Below, piece after piece: positions 16,341 to 28,101 of a DNA stretch of 64,000 nt. The stretch lies in assembly GCF_001441535.1 (NCBI RefSeq), contig NZ_LMAU01000003.1:310001-374000 (forward strand), written 5' to 3'. The notes beneath the pieces were generated by a model, which had not been told where the DNA came from, ran no database searches, and saw only the letters and a program-made list of their open reading frames with translations. The translations under genes and the position numbers were made by a program. Each line of letters opens with the position of its first letter. Position 1 is the stretch's first letter. Source of the DNA: Tsuneonella troitsensis (lineage in GTDB: Bacteria > Pseudomonadota > Alphaproteobacteria > Sphingomonadales > Sphingomonadaceae).

Positions 16341-18524
16341 CTAATCGGCTCGCGGCCTGTGCGTCACCACTTTTCGACTGACGGCATTTTTCAGGGCATC
16401 GGCGCGAGTGAAATGCACCGGCTTGAGCTTGTGCTGGACGAATAGCGCTGCCTGGTCGGAGTAGTGCCGGCTACCCGTTCGAGTCGTTGCAGAACCGAAC
16501 GGCTGGATCGACTGGCTTACTACCGCCTTGCCTGGCGCCCACTCGACGAACTGGACGAAGCTGTCGCCGTGTTTGACCTTTAGCCGGCCATCGGGTTCGA
16601 CATCCCACAGTGTCGAGGCCCGCAAGGTGTCGCTACCGCCATCCAGCGGAAGGTCGATTGCATGGGGGCCAGGACCCTGGCGCAGTCTCAGAAGCGTCTG
16701 GAGCGGCGGGTCGAGCCGACCGAAGTGCGTCTCGAGATGGGTCGCTGCGTCGGTCAGCAGCTTTTTGGCCGGCGTCAGCGGCTTGCCACTGTAATCCTCT
16801 CCCATCGCCGGTCGCAGGACCAGCAACGCCAGCGCATCCGCGCGACCTACGCCATCGCTGGTCAAGTCCCATTTGGCCATGATCCGCTTCGCTTCGCTGA
16901 GCAGTGGATCGCCGCTCGTGTCTAGCCTGGCTATCCCGTCGAGGACGCGCTTGACGTAGCCCCGTCGCTCCCACCCGGTGTCGTACTTGATCGCCTCGAG
17001 CCGTGCGCGACCGATCGGCCCCGGCTCGTCGAGCAATTTCGCCGCGCGGTATGCGCGGTTGGTCATTTTCAGTTCCACCCCCATTTCCGGCGGGACGCTG
17101 CCGGGCGAAAGGTCGCTGGCCTTGCCCGCGGCAACGAACGGCGTGTTGTTGGCGTTGAACACGAAGCCCGACGACGGGTTCACATAGTGCGGCAGGCTGT
17201 CGAACGGAACGAGTGCGTTCCAGATCAGATCCCCGCGATCACCGGGCAAGATGCCGCGCCAATCTGGGCCCGACTGCCGCTGTGGTATGGCGGCGTTATA
17301 CCAGTATGCGATCGTCCCGGTCTTGTCGGCGTAGATGAAGTTGGTGCTGGGGATTGCCTGCCGTGCAAGGATTGCCTGCCATTCATCGTACGTGGTGGCC
17401 TTGTTGATGTCGTAGTATGCGTCGAGCGTGGCTAGCGAGCCCATGCCGCCATAGCGGAAGGCGAACAGACCCTGCTCGTTTCGGACGACCGGACCGTGAA
17501 CGCTGCGAAGAACTTCGCGCGTGACGGGCAGCACCACCGGACCGAAGCGAACCGGCAGTCGGACCTCACTGCGTTCGAGCGGCAGCCACTTGCCGTCGAG
17601 GCGGTAGTTCTCGCCCTTGTCGTCGAGGACCAGCTTGTAGACGTCGATCATGTCGGGCTGGTTGACCGTGTTGGTCCACCCGAGATCGCGGTTGTGGCCC
17701 AGGAAGGGGAACGGGCTTCCAGGGAAAGTCGCACCGGCGAAATGCCAGCCTTCCTCGCTCTCGACGACGAGTTCGTACCACGCGACCCCGCCCCAGAACG
17801 GCTGATGGCTGTTGGAGACGAGGCGGGTCACCCCGTCGCCGGATCGCTCGGGGGCGATGGCGAAAGCGTTCGAGCCAGCGTTCTCGGCCGCCTCGCGGTC
17901 CGGCAAGGGCCCGTTCAGCGTAGGACCCGGATCGGGCAGCAAAGTCTCCCCATTGGCAAGCGGGCCGACGACCCCATTCAAGCCGAAGAAGAACGGCTGT
18001 CGCAATGCAAAGCCGGTCGCGATATCCTCACCGTCGACCGGGAACAGGTTGCCCAGTTTCACCTCGCCCGGATGCGCGGCGGCATAATCGTTGAGGCCGG
18101 CGGCATAGGCTTCGAGCACCGGGCGCGTGCGCGGCGCGAGCGTGTCGTATTCGCGCTTCGCCGTGCCGCGCGCGTCGAGCAGCGCCAGGACGTAGTCGAA
18201 CATCGCCCCCTCCTCGCCCTTGATCGCGCCGTATCGTCCGCGGGTCATCGCGACCACGTCCTGAAGGGTGAAGAAGTCGTCTTCGGCATGGGCGCGGGCA
18301 ACGCCATAGGCGACGTCTGCGTCGGTCTTGCCGTAGATGTGCGGCACACCCCATTCGTCGCGTATGATCTCTGCCTTGTACGCCCGCCCAGTGATCGGTG
18401 CAGCGGGCCGGGCTACGAACGGCTCCCACACCATCAGGCCGATCATGGCCGCGAGTGCGACAATGCCCAGCGCGGCAAGCGAGCGGTACACCCAGCGTCG
18501 CCACGTTCCTCGATCTGCGTCCAT
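16341..18524 (-). CDS. Penicillin acylase family (S45, Ntn-hydrolase) amidase, 727 aa
   Basis: An N-terminal membrane anchor or uncleaved signal (~13-34) leads into EIIRDEWGVPHIYGKT, the hallmark N-terminal strand of penicillin/AHL acylases. The autocatalytic site is NAGSNAFA: cleavage before Ser218 would yield the alpha subunit and the beta subunit with N-terminal Ser nucleophile. Length matches the PvdQ/QuiP/cephalosporin-acylase group. Substrates in this family range from beta-lactams and acyl-homoserine lactones to lipopeptides, and sequence reading cannot choose. The start is ATG 18524, preceded by AGGGGAAC, and it faces the aminopeptidase gene across ~110 bp. Confidence 0.88.
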   Translation of the reverse strand: MDADRGTWRRWVYRSLAALGIVALAAMIGLMVWEPFVARPAAPITGRAYKAEIIRDEWGVPHIYGKTDADVAYGVARAHAEDDFFTLQDVVAMTRGRYGAIKGEEGAMFDYVLALLDARGTAKREYDTLAPRTRPVLEAYAAGLNDYAAAHPGEVKLGNLFPVDGEDIATGFALRQPFFFGLNGVVGPLANGETLLPDPGPTLNGPLPDREAAENAGSNAFAIAPERSGDGVTRLVSNSHQPFWGGVAWYELVVESEEGWHFAGATFPGSPFPFLGHNRDLGWTNTVNQPDMIDVYKLVLDDKGENYRLDGKWLPLERSEVRLPVRFGPVVLPVTREVLRSVHGPVVRNEQGLFAFRYGGMGSLATLDAYYDINKATTYDEWQAILARQAIPSTNFIYADKTGTIAYWYNAAIPQRQSGPDWRGILPGDRGDLIWNALVPFDSLPHYVNPSSGFVFNANNTPFVAAGKASDLSPGSVPPEMGVELKMTNRAYRAAKLLDEPGPIGRARLEAIKYDTGWERRGYVKRVLDGIARLDTSGDPLLSEAKRIMAKWDLTSDGVGRADALALLVLRPAMGEDYSGKPLTPAKKLLTDAATHLETHFGRLDPPLQTLLRLRQGPGPHAIDLPLDGGSDTLRASTLWDVEPDGRLKVKHGDSFVQFVEWAPGKAVVSQSIQPFGSATTRTGSRHYSDQAALFVQHKLKPVHFTRADALKNAVSRKVVTHRPRAD

Positions 18525-18634
18525 CCGGCCCCGTTCCCCTTTCGTCGAGCCGAGACTTGCGTTGTGTGTCGTGCCGGGTCAAGCGGCGCGCGCTTGCGCC
18601 CGGGGACCATGGGACGAGGCTAAAGGAGATTTCC

Positions 18635-20206
18635 ATGCGCTTGACTTCGTTCGCTTTCCTGCTCGCCACTGCCGCAGTCTTGCCGATGCCGCTCGCCGCG
18701 CAAGAAACGATCGGACAGCAGGTCGTCGCGACTGACGCAGCCAACAGCGCCGAGCGGCCGATCGCTTTTGCAGCCCAGGCTCCCGCCGATGCCGCGCTTG
18801 TGGTGATGCTGGGTTCGAGCGAACTTCCTGCTGGACTGCCGTTGACTGCGGCAGAGCGTGACGCGGTGATCGCCGCGATCGCCTCAGGCGGCTTTGCCGG
18901 GAAATCAGGTGAAGTGCTCTCGCTGCGCGGTGTAGGAAGTCGACCGCGCATCCTCCTTGCCGGAACGGGTGAAGCGCCCAATGCCCTGGCCATCCGCGAT
19001 GCGGCGGGCAAGGCGGCACAGGATCTGCGGTCCGAGAAGTCGCCCGTCGCAATCCTGGGCGCTGGAAGCGGAGCAGCGATGGCAGAGGCCGCACTCGGTT
19101 ACGCCCTGGGCCAGTACCGGTTCGATCGGTACAAGACCGGCGCGAAGACGCCCCCACCGGGCGCGGCGGTGACCATCGTGGGCGATGGGCCGGATGTCGC
19201 GAAGGCCGCGTGGGATGCGCGCCATCGGGGTATCGCCGAAGGTACGCGTTTCGCGCGTGACCTGGTCACCGAACCGGCAGGCGTGGTCTGGCCGCAGACC
19301 TTTGCCGATCGCACGCGCGCCGCGTTCGCTGGAGTGCCGGGCGTCACCGTCGAGGTACTCGACGAGGCGGCGATGAAGCGCGAGAAAATGGGCGCTATCC
19401 TTGGCGTGGGCCAGGGATCGCGCCGTCCGCCGCGAATGGTGCTGGTGCACTATCGCGGTGCCGAAGGGGCGCCCGTGGCGCTTGCGGGCAAAGGCATCAC
19501 CTTCGATTCCGGTGGCCTGTCGCTGAAGGACGGGAGCGGCATGTCGCGCATGAAGGGCGACATGGCCGGCGCAGCCGCGGTTGTCGGTACCGTCATGGCA
19601 CTCGCCAAGTCGCGCGCACCGGTCAATGTCGTCGCGGTCGCCGCGCTCGCCGAGAACATGCCGGGCGGCAACGCGCAGCGTCCGGGCGACGTCGTCCGCA
19701 CCATGGGTGGCAAGACGATCGAGGTGCTCAACACCGACGCGGAGGGCCGCCTGGTGCTGGCCGATGCGGTGCAATACGTTGCGGCCCGGCACAGACCGTC
19801 GGCGATCGTCGACATCGCGACCCTTACCGGCGCGGTCGTGGGCGCGCTGGGCGACGAGTACGCCGGCCTCTTCGCGCGCGACGAGGCGCTCGGCACGGCT
19901 CTGGTGACGGCGGGCGAAGCGAGCGGCGAGGCCGTCTGGCGTCTGCCTTTGCATGCCAACCATTACGACGATCTCAAGTCCGATATCGCCGACCTGAAGA
20001 ACGTCGTCGAAGGCGGCGGACCGGGTGCGAGCCTGGGTGCTGCGTTCATCGGCAGCTTCGTGGACGAGGAATTGCCGTGGGCGCACGTGGACATGGCGGG
20101 CACGATGTGGTCGTCGGGCGGGTCCCCTACCGTGCCGAAGGGCGCGACCGGATACGGCGTGCGCCTGCTCGAGGAATTCGTCCGGAACTGGTCCGCCAAT
20201 CGCTGA
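18635..20206 (+). CDS. Exported M17-family leucyl aminopeptidase, 523 aa
   Basis: ATG 18635 is preceded by AAAGGAGA and begins a signal peptide (MRLTSFAFLLATAAVL..., cleavage near LAAQE), so this is a periplasmic member of a mostly cytosolic family. The M17 catalytic domain is complete: GKGITFDSGGLSLK and the signature NTDAEGRLVLADA at ~366-378 (Asp and Glu metal ligands), plus the hexamer-forming N-terminal domain. The longer frame from 18398 overlaps the acylase gene and lacks coding character. It releases N-terminal amino acids from peptides with two metal ions. Its location beside exported acylase and M16 genes suggests periplasmic peptide use. Confidence 0.92.
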   Translation: MRLTSFAFLLATAAVLPMPLAAQETIGQQVVATDAANSAERPIAFAAQAPADAALVVMLGSSELPAGLPLTAAERDAVIAAIASGGFAGKSGEVLSLRGVGSRPRILLAGTGEAPNALAIRDAAGKAAQDLRSEKSPVAILGAGSGAAMAEAALGYALGQYRFDRYKTGAKTPPPGAAVTIVGDGPDVAKAAWDARHRGIAEGTRFARDLVTEPAGVVWPQTFADRTRAAFAGVPGVTVEVLDEAAMKREKMGAILGVGQGSRRPPRMVLVHYRGAEGAPVALAGKGITFDSGGLSLKDGSGMSRMKGDMAGAAAVVGTVMALAKSRAPVNVVAVAALAENMPGGNAQRPGDVVRTMGGKTIEVLNTDAEGRLVLADAVQYVAARHRPSAIVDIATLTGAVVGALGDEYAGLFARDEALGTALVTAGEASGEAVWRLPLHANHYDDLKSDIADLKNVVEGGGPGASLGAAFIGSFVDEELPWAHVDMAGTMWSSGGSPTVPKGATGYGVRLLEEFVRNWSANR

Positions 20207-20211
20207 CACCC

Positions 20212-20242
20212 CTTGCGTTGCGCGGTCGCAACAATATCTCTG
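20212..20242 (+). promoter_or_regulatory. Candidate heat-shock (RpoH-type) promoter of clpB
   Basis: CTTG at 20212-20215, a 17-nt spacer, then aatatctctg at 20233-20242, which fits the alphaproteobacterial sigma-32 pattern CTTG-N17/18-(CY)TATNTNNG except at the first two bases of the -10. It lies just after the aminopeptidase stop and 26 nt before the clpB ATG. Confidence 0.5.
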
Positions 20243-20267
20243 GGTGTAACAGGAGGCTGATACACCC

Positions 20268-22847
<2,580 letters not shown>

Positions 22848-23077
22848 GCTAATCCGACCGAAACTGTAACACGGATGCAACACCTGACATAAAACGCGCA
22901 AATTCGCTCTTGGAGCTTTTGGATTCGTCCAGCTTTTGGTTATCCCACGTTCATCCAGAGATTGGGGGCTGCAATCGATGGGGGCGGAAGCCGTGTGCGC
23001 GGAAGAGGCGTGGCGGCAGTTTCTATATCCGACTCGAGTAGTCCCCGTCCGTTCAACGTGACGAGGGAGTCGCTTGT

Positions 23078-26000
23078 ATGAAGTTTCGGTCCACTGCTCT
23101 TAGGGGCCTTGCCGGTTCGGTCTCGGTCGCTGCGCTAATGATTGCGGGTCCTCTGGCCGCGCAGGAACAGGACGCAACCGGCGCGCCCGAGGCGTCCGGT
23201 CCGATCGACGAAACCAGCACCGCGACTCAAGTCGACGCAGAGGGCGAGCCGGCAACCGAGGGCGCGATCGTCGTCACCGGTTCGCGCATCCAGCGCACCA
23301 GCACATTCACGAGCATCTCTCCGCTGCAGGTTCTCGACACCGAAACTCTCCAAGATACCGGCCAGTTCGATGCCGCTTCGATCCTTCAGCAGACCGAATC
23401 GGCTGCCGGCACGCAGATCGACGCGACCTTCCAGGGTTTCGTCCTCAATAACGGTCCCGGTTCGCAGACGCTCGACCTGCGCGGTCTCGGTGCTGACCGC
23501 ACGCTTCTTCTCGTCAACGGCCGCCGCTTGGCGCCTGCTGGTGTCGAAGGCGCGCCGACCAATCCCTCGATCAACCTCATTCCGTCCTCGCTCGTAGCGC
23601 GCTACGACCTGCTGCTCGACGGTGCATCGTCGGTGTACGGTTCGGACGCGGTTGCGGGCGTGGGCAACATCGTGCTCCGCAAGGACCTCGACGGGTTCGA
23701 AATCTTCGCGTCGGGCAACCTGAACGAGCAGAGCAATGGTGGTAACGATTACCAGATCAGCGGCTCGTGGGGTAAGCGCGGTAGCAACTGGCAGTTTGGT
23801 ATCGGCGCGGAATATTCGAAGCGCGACGAAGTCCGGCTCGGCGACCGCGACTTCCTGTCGGGCTGTAATACCAACCTGGAAATCGATCAGGACGGCAACA
23901 TCCTGACGAATGGGATAAGCGCCGATGCGGTTACCCGTAACCTGAGCAATGGCCGAATCCGCGAGGTTACTACCCCCTGTAAGATCGACGCAGCAGTTCG
24001 TCGTATCATTCCCTCGTCCAGTCCCGCAGGCGGTGGCTTGCCGGCTGTGGGCCTGTTCTTCAGCTCGATCTATTACGATCCGACCGTCTATGCCTCGACC
24101 GGCCGCGCCGGGAACACAGGCATTCCCTTCTTTACCGATTCGCTCGACGCCTTCGGCCGTCCGGTCGACCGCAACAACGACGGTTTGCTCGACGTCGATT
24201 TCTCGCAGGTCACGCGCAACGGAAACGACCTCGACGTGTCGTTCATTTCCCCGCAGGACCTGTACAACGTCATGGCCTATGGCGAGTACGAGTTCGGCGG
24301 CGACTGGAACATCACTCCGTTCTTCGAAGTCAACTACAGCCGGGCCGACGTCGAAGCGCGCGGCAACGTGCCGCAGCTCTTCCCGGTGGTTGGCAATCGC
24401 AACCCGTTCAATCCGTGTAACCTGAACCAGCCGAACGGCGTGGACTGCGGCCTTGCCCAGAACATCTTCGACGGTCTGACAGGTACCGTGAATGCGCGTC
24501 CGCTCGGTCGGTCCTACACGGTGCAGCCGGTGGTCAGCGTCTTCGGAGACCGCAACTTCGTCGTGAGCCGCCAGGAGCAGTACCGCGGCGTATTCGGCAT
24601 CAAGGGCGACCTGCCCTTCATCAACTTCGGCCCGGGCAACGACTGGACCTTCGAAGTGACTGGGGTGCACTCCTACTCGAAGGGCACGTCTTCGCGGGCG
24701 GGCATCCGTAACGACCGCCTCGCACTCGCACTTGGTCTCGATCCGACGGTATCGAACCCGACGGGCCGCGCCACCCCGGTGCAACTCGCTGGCGGCCCTT
24801 GCGCCACTACTGGTTATGCCGATCCGACCAACGTTCAGCCCGACCTTCAGGCCGGCTGCGTTCCCGTGAACCTGTTCGCACCGAGCCTTTATGAAAACGT
24901 GATCGGCGATTTCGCGACTCAGGCCGAGCGGGACTATCTGTTCGACACCCGCGATTTCGACACGCGCTACAAGCAGACGCTGATCTCGGCATTTCTCCAG
25001 GGTAGCGTTTTCAAGCTCCCCGGGGGCGATGCCAAGGCGGTCGTCGGTGTCGAATGGCGCAAGGACTCGCTCCGGTCGCTGCCGGATGAGGTCGCGGCTC
25101 AGGGCCTGTTCTTCGGCTTCTTCGCCGACCAGGGCGCGATCGGCAGCAAGGTGATCAAGGAAGCCTTCGGCGAACTCGATCTTCCGCTGGTGTCGGGTGA
25201 AACGATGGCAGAGGATCTTCGCCTCAACCTGTCGGGCCGTATCACGAACGACGAGTTCTATGGCACCAACGAAACGTACTCGGCCAAGCTAGGCTGGCGC
25301 CCGGTTGAGCCGCTGCTCCTCAAGATCGCGTATGGTACGTCGTTCCGCGCACCGAACCTGCGCGAGAACTTCCTGGCTGGTCAGTCCGGTTTCGGCGGCA
25401 TCACCGATCCGTGCGCCGTCCCGACGGCAGCATTCAGCGCGCTGGGAGGCGGTTACAATGCCTCGCTCGACACGCGTGAGGCGTTCATCCTCGAGAACTG
25501 CCGCCGCGAAGGCCGTGATCCGACCAGAGTGGGCATCGACGGTACGGGTGCGAACACGGTGCAAGTCCCGAGTGTGGAAATCACCTCGGGCGGCAGCTTC
25601 GCGCTCGATCCTGAAACGTCGACGTCTTTGACCACGGGATTTGCGTTCCAGCAGCCGCTCGGCCCGGTCGATTTCGCCTTTAACTTCAACTACTACCGCA
25701 TCAAGGTGAAGGGTGCGATCGCCGAACCGACGGGTCAGTTCATCGTGAACCAGTGCTTCACGCGGGAAGACGACCAGCGCAGCAGCTTCTGCGATTTCAT
25801 CGATTACGAGTCCGACCCTGCCTCGCGTCTGCTTATCTCTGACGTGTTCGCCGGGTTCGTGAATATCAACTCGGAAATCGTTCGCGGTATCGACCTCAAC
25901 GCCGACTTTGGCACGACTGTTCCGGTCGGTTCGAAGGACCTGCGCCTCGGGCTGAACCTGCGTGCCAACCACTTGATCCAGCGCGACACGATCTTCCTCG

Positions 26001-26512
26001 ACTCTAACGGAAATCCGACGCTCGACGAGGACGCTGGTGAGTTCGGCTACCCCTCGTGGACTGGCCGCGCGACCTTCACCGCGCGTCTCAATCCGATCAC
26101 CTTCACCTGGTCGACCCGGATGATTGGGCGGACCGAGCAGCAGGCTGACGGGATCGATCCGTTCAGTGATGCTTTCGGGTTCGGTCCGGACGGTACGCGA
26201 ACCGGCTTCACGAGCCAGACCTGCCTTGGTGGCGGCTCGCGGACGACGGCCGGCGTGGTGAACGGAATCGTTCCGGGCGACGGCGTGTATTGCCGCGACG
26301 TTGGCTTTGCGAAGCGGTACTTCGTTAGCTCGGCATCGCTGCGCTACGACGGTGACTGGTTCGACATCCGCGTCGGCGTTTCCAACGTGTTCGACCGCGA
26401 TCCGCCGAGGATCGATACCGCACAGGTCTTCGGCGTCGCCAATACGCCGATCGGTAACGGCTACGATCTGAACGGGCGCGAATTCTTCGCTTCCACCTCG
26501 ATTAAGTTCTGA
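23078..26512 (+). CDS. TonB-dependent receptor, 1144 aa (TBDR 1)
   Basis: A signal peptide (cleavage near AAQEQ) is followed by a plug domain with AIVVTGSRIQR, LDLRGLGADRTLLLVNGRR and SSVYGSDAVAGVGN, all typical of TBDR plugs. A long beta-barrel ends in VSNVFDRDPPRID and terminal Phe (STSIKF). It belongs to the long, Cys-containing loop class common in sphingomonads, with several Cys pairs in predicted extracellular loops (CNTN..C, NPFNPCNLNQPNGVDC). A 230-bp upstream region with no gene probably holds its promoter. A strong terminator follows. The ligand is unknown. It is the left flank of the oxygenase operon at 27364-31677 and may handle its substrate or product (inference). Confidence 0.93.
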   Translation: MKFRSTALRGLAGSVSVAALMIAGPLAAQEQDATGAPEASGPIDETSTATQVDAEGEPATEGAIVVTGSRIQRTSTFTSISPLQVLDTETLQDTGQFDAASILQQTESAAGTQIDATFQGFVLNNGPGSQTLDLRGLGADRTLLLVNGRRLAPAGVEGAPTNPSINLIPSSLVARYDLLLDGASSVYGSDAVAGVGNIVLRKDLDGFEIFASGNLNEQSNGGNDYQISGSWGKRGSNWQFGIGAEYSKRDEVRLGDRDFLSGCNTNLEIDQDGNILTNGISADAVTRNLSNGRIREVTTPCKIDAAVRRIIPSSSPAGGGLPAVGLFFSSIYYDPTVYASTGRAGNTGIPFFTDSLDAFGRPVDRNNDGLLDVDFSQVTRNGNDLDVSFISPQDLYNVMAYGEYEFGGDWNITPFFEVNYSRADVEARGNVPQLFPVVGNRNPFNPCNLNQPNGVDCGLAQNIFDGLTGTVNARPLGRSYTVQPVVSVFGDRNFVVSRQEQYRGVFGIKGDLPFINFGPGNDWTFEVTGVHSYSKGTSSRAGIRNDRLALALGLDPTVSNPTGRATPVQLAGGPCATTGYADPTNVQPDLQAGCVPVNLFAPSLYENVIGDFATQAERDYLFDTRDFDTRYKQTLISAFLQGSVFKLPGGDAKAVVGVEWRKDSLRSLPDEVAAQGLFFGFFADQGAIGSKVIKEAFGELDLPLVSGETMAEDLRLNLSGRITNDEFYGTNETYSAKLGWRPVEPLLLKIAYGTSFRAPNLRENFLAGQSGFGGITDPCAVPTAAFSALGGGYNASLDTREAFILENCRREGRDPTRVGIDGTGANTVQVPSVEITSGGSFALDPETSTSLTTGFAFQQPLGPVDFAFNFNYYRIKVKGAIAEPTGQFIVNQCFTREDDQRSSFCDFIDYESDPASRLLISDVFAGFVNINSEIVRGIDLNADFGTTVPVGSKDLRLGLNLRANHLIQRDTIFLDSNGNPTLDEDAGEFGYPSWTGRATFTARLNPITFTWSTRMIGRTEQQADGIDPFSDAFGFGPDGTRTGFTSQTCLGGGSRTTAGVVNGIVPGDGVYCRDVGFAKRYFVSSASLRYDGDWFDIRVGVSNVFDRDPPRIDTAQVFGVANTPIGNGYDLNGREFFASTSIKF

Positions 26513-26539
26513 TTTTCAGACCGTTTCGACGAAATGAAG

Positions 26540-26572
26540 GGGCTCCGGCAGAAATGTCGGAGCCCTTTTTTT
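26540..26572 (+). terminator. Rho-independent terminator of TBDR 1
   Basis: The stem gggctccg / cggagccc is followed by a run of seven T, 27 bp after the TBDR stop codon. Confidence 0.9.
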
Positions 26573-26690
26573 ATAGAATGCCGCTAAGGGACGATGCTGA
26601 TCGGGCCGCAAGCACGCCCAATGCGTGTTCAGAGGCGCCTTATGTCCAGGTCAGAAATGACGGAGGGCGCAGCCGGGGCAGCAAGCGCAT

Positions 26691-27290
26691 TCAGTCTGTC
26701 GAAGCGAGGGAGCCGAGCGTCTTTCGCAAGGGGGCCAGCCATTGCGAGTAAGGTTTCCACACCTGCATTCCGTCCCTGTTGAGCGGACGCCGCACCTGCT
26801 CACTGCTTGGCGTCTGTACGACACGGTCGAGCTTGTGGAACTCCAATACCGCGTCATCCCACCGCAACCCGAGGTATTCTAGCAACGGCACCAGCTGGCT
26901 GTGCGGGTCGTCGATGAGGCGCTCATAGCTGACATGCTTGACCAAGCCGCGCGCTACCGCGTCGAAATGACCCATCAGCCGCACGTAATCGACGTAACAC
27001 TGTCCGATATGCTCGAGCGTAAAGGACGACGCGTGGGCACTAGTGAAGGATTGCGTGAAGTTGGAAAAGCAGCAGTCCATCGCCGGTCGCCGAATGTCGA
27101 TAAAGTGCGCCTGCGGCAGGATTTTGCGGATGAACAAGACGTTCGACCAGTTCTGCGGAAGCTTATCGATGAAATACGGGGAATCGGTTTTGCGGTGCAG
27201 CGAGGTGCGTTAGGCGCACAACTCGGTGATGTTCGCTTTCCCGTGGAATATCGTCTAGATCTCCCTGGGGACGGTTGGCACGTTACTGCG
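26691..27290 (-). pseudogene. Decayed sulfotransferase (tyrosylprotein-sulfotransferase-like), C-terminal remnant
   Basis: The frame from ~27209 down to the stop at 26691 reads as the C-terminal half of a Sulfotransfer_3-type enzyme: HRKTDSPYFIDKLPQNW, ILPQAHFIDIRRP, DCCFSNFTQSF, HVSYERLIDDP and PSSEQVRRPLNRDG. The frame continues upstream only through in-frame stops (TAA at 27210-27212, TAG at 27255-27257), and homology fades by ~27290. The N-terminal half, including the PAPS 5'-phosphosulfate loop (usually with a TPR domain in these bacteria), is absent; a divergent oxygenase gene occupies that place. A short product from TTG 27137 is possible but would lack the active site. Full-length relatives use PAPS to sulfate protein Tyr or glycans. 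Confidence 0.75.
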
Positions 27291-27363
27291 AGCCCAGCTT
27301 CCCGCGCTCGAACCCCGTCTCGAGCTTGTAAACCACTACCCCATTGTGGCAACAACAGCCTCG

Positions 27364-28101
27364 ATGAGCGGCGAAATTCGAATGTTCGATCTCAACCCGC
27401 TGCTGGATCGCAAAGCCCTGACGGCTGCCTTTAGCAAAACCGGACGGCTCCAGATTCGCGACATCCTCACCGAGGAGTCGGCGGGCAATCTCCACCAGAT
27501 TGTCAGTCGCGCAACTCCGTGGGGACTGGCATGGCACGCGGGTTCGGATGGACCGCATAATGTCCCCGAGCCTCAATTGCGTGCGTTGTCGCCTGCGGCG
27601 CAAGCATCGATCCAGCACAAGCTTGGATCCGCGATGCGTGGGCGCGACTACGCGTTCCTTTACGCACAGTACCCGATGGTCCACGCCTATCTGCAGAAAT
27701 GGGCCCCAGGCGGACCGCACGACCTGATAGTGGAATTGATCAACGACTTGCCATTGATGGACCTTGTGCGTGAGGTCACGCAAATGGACCAGCTGACCAA
27801 GGCCGATGCGCAAGCGACGCTGTATGCTCCTGGCAATTTCCTCGCGATGCACGATGATAGCCACGTCGCCGAGGGCTGGCGCGTCGCCTATGTACTCAAC
27901 TTGTGCGCGGTGGACTGGCGGCCCGAATGGGGCGGCTACCTCAACTTCTATAACAGCGATGGAGACGTGGTCGAGGGTTTCAAACCGCGGTTCAACGCCC
28001 TCAATCTGTTCCGCGTGCCGCAACCGCATGCTGTGAGCTATGTACCGCCGTTCGCCCCGCAGGCGCGCTTTGCGATCACGGGCTGGTTCAGAGATCGATG
28101 A
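27364..28101 (+). CDS. 2OG-Fe(II) oxygenase, prolyl-4-hydroxylase/Tpa1-like, 245 aa
   Basis: First gene of a four-gene coupled operon. Counting from ATG 27364, the iron triad is H163-x-D165 (in FLAMHDDSH) and H222 (RVPQPHAVSYV), with R235 (ARFAITGWF) as the 2-oxoglutarate carboxylate contact. YVLNL and WGGYLNFY are the double-stranded beta-helix strands typical of Tpa1/Ofd1-like protein prolyl hydroxylases. No ribosome binding site is obvious; GTG 27346 and ATG 27382 are alternatives. Family members hydroxylate protein prolines; the substrate here is unknown. The stop overlaps the next gene by ATGA. Confidence 0.82.
   Translation: MSGEIRMFDLNPLLDRKALTAAFSKTGRLQIRDILTEESAGNLHQIVSRATPWGLAWHAGSDGPHNVPEPQLRALSPAAQASIQHKLGSAMRGRDYAFLYAQYPMVHAYLQKWAPGGPHDLIVELINDLPLMDLVREVTQMDQLTKADAQATLYAPGNFLAMHDDSHVAEGWRVAYVLNLCAVDWRPEWGGYLNFYNSDGDVVEGFKPRFNALNLFRVPQPHAVSYVPPFAPQARFAITGWFRDR

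Noticed and set aside
26975-27355. A 126-codon minus-strand frame over the sulfotransferase relic.
   Set aside because: It is out of frame with the recognisable sulfotransferase residues and has Arg/Ser-rich shadow-like composition.
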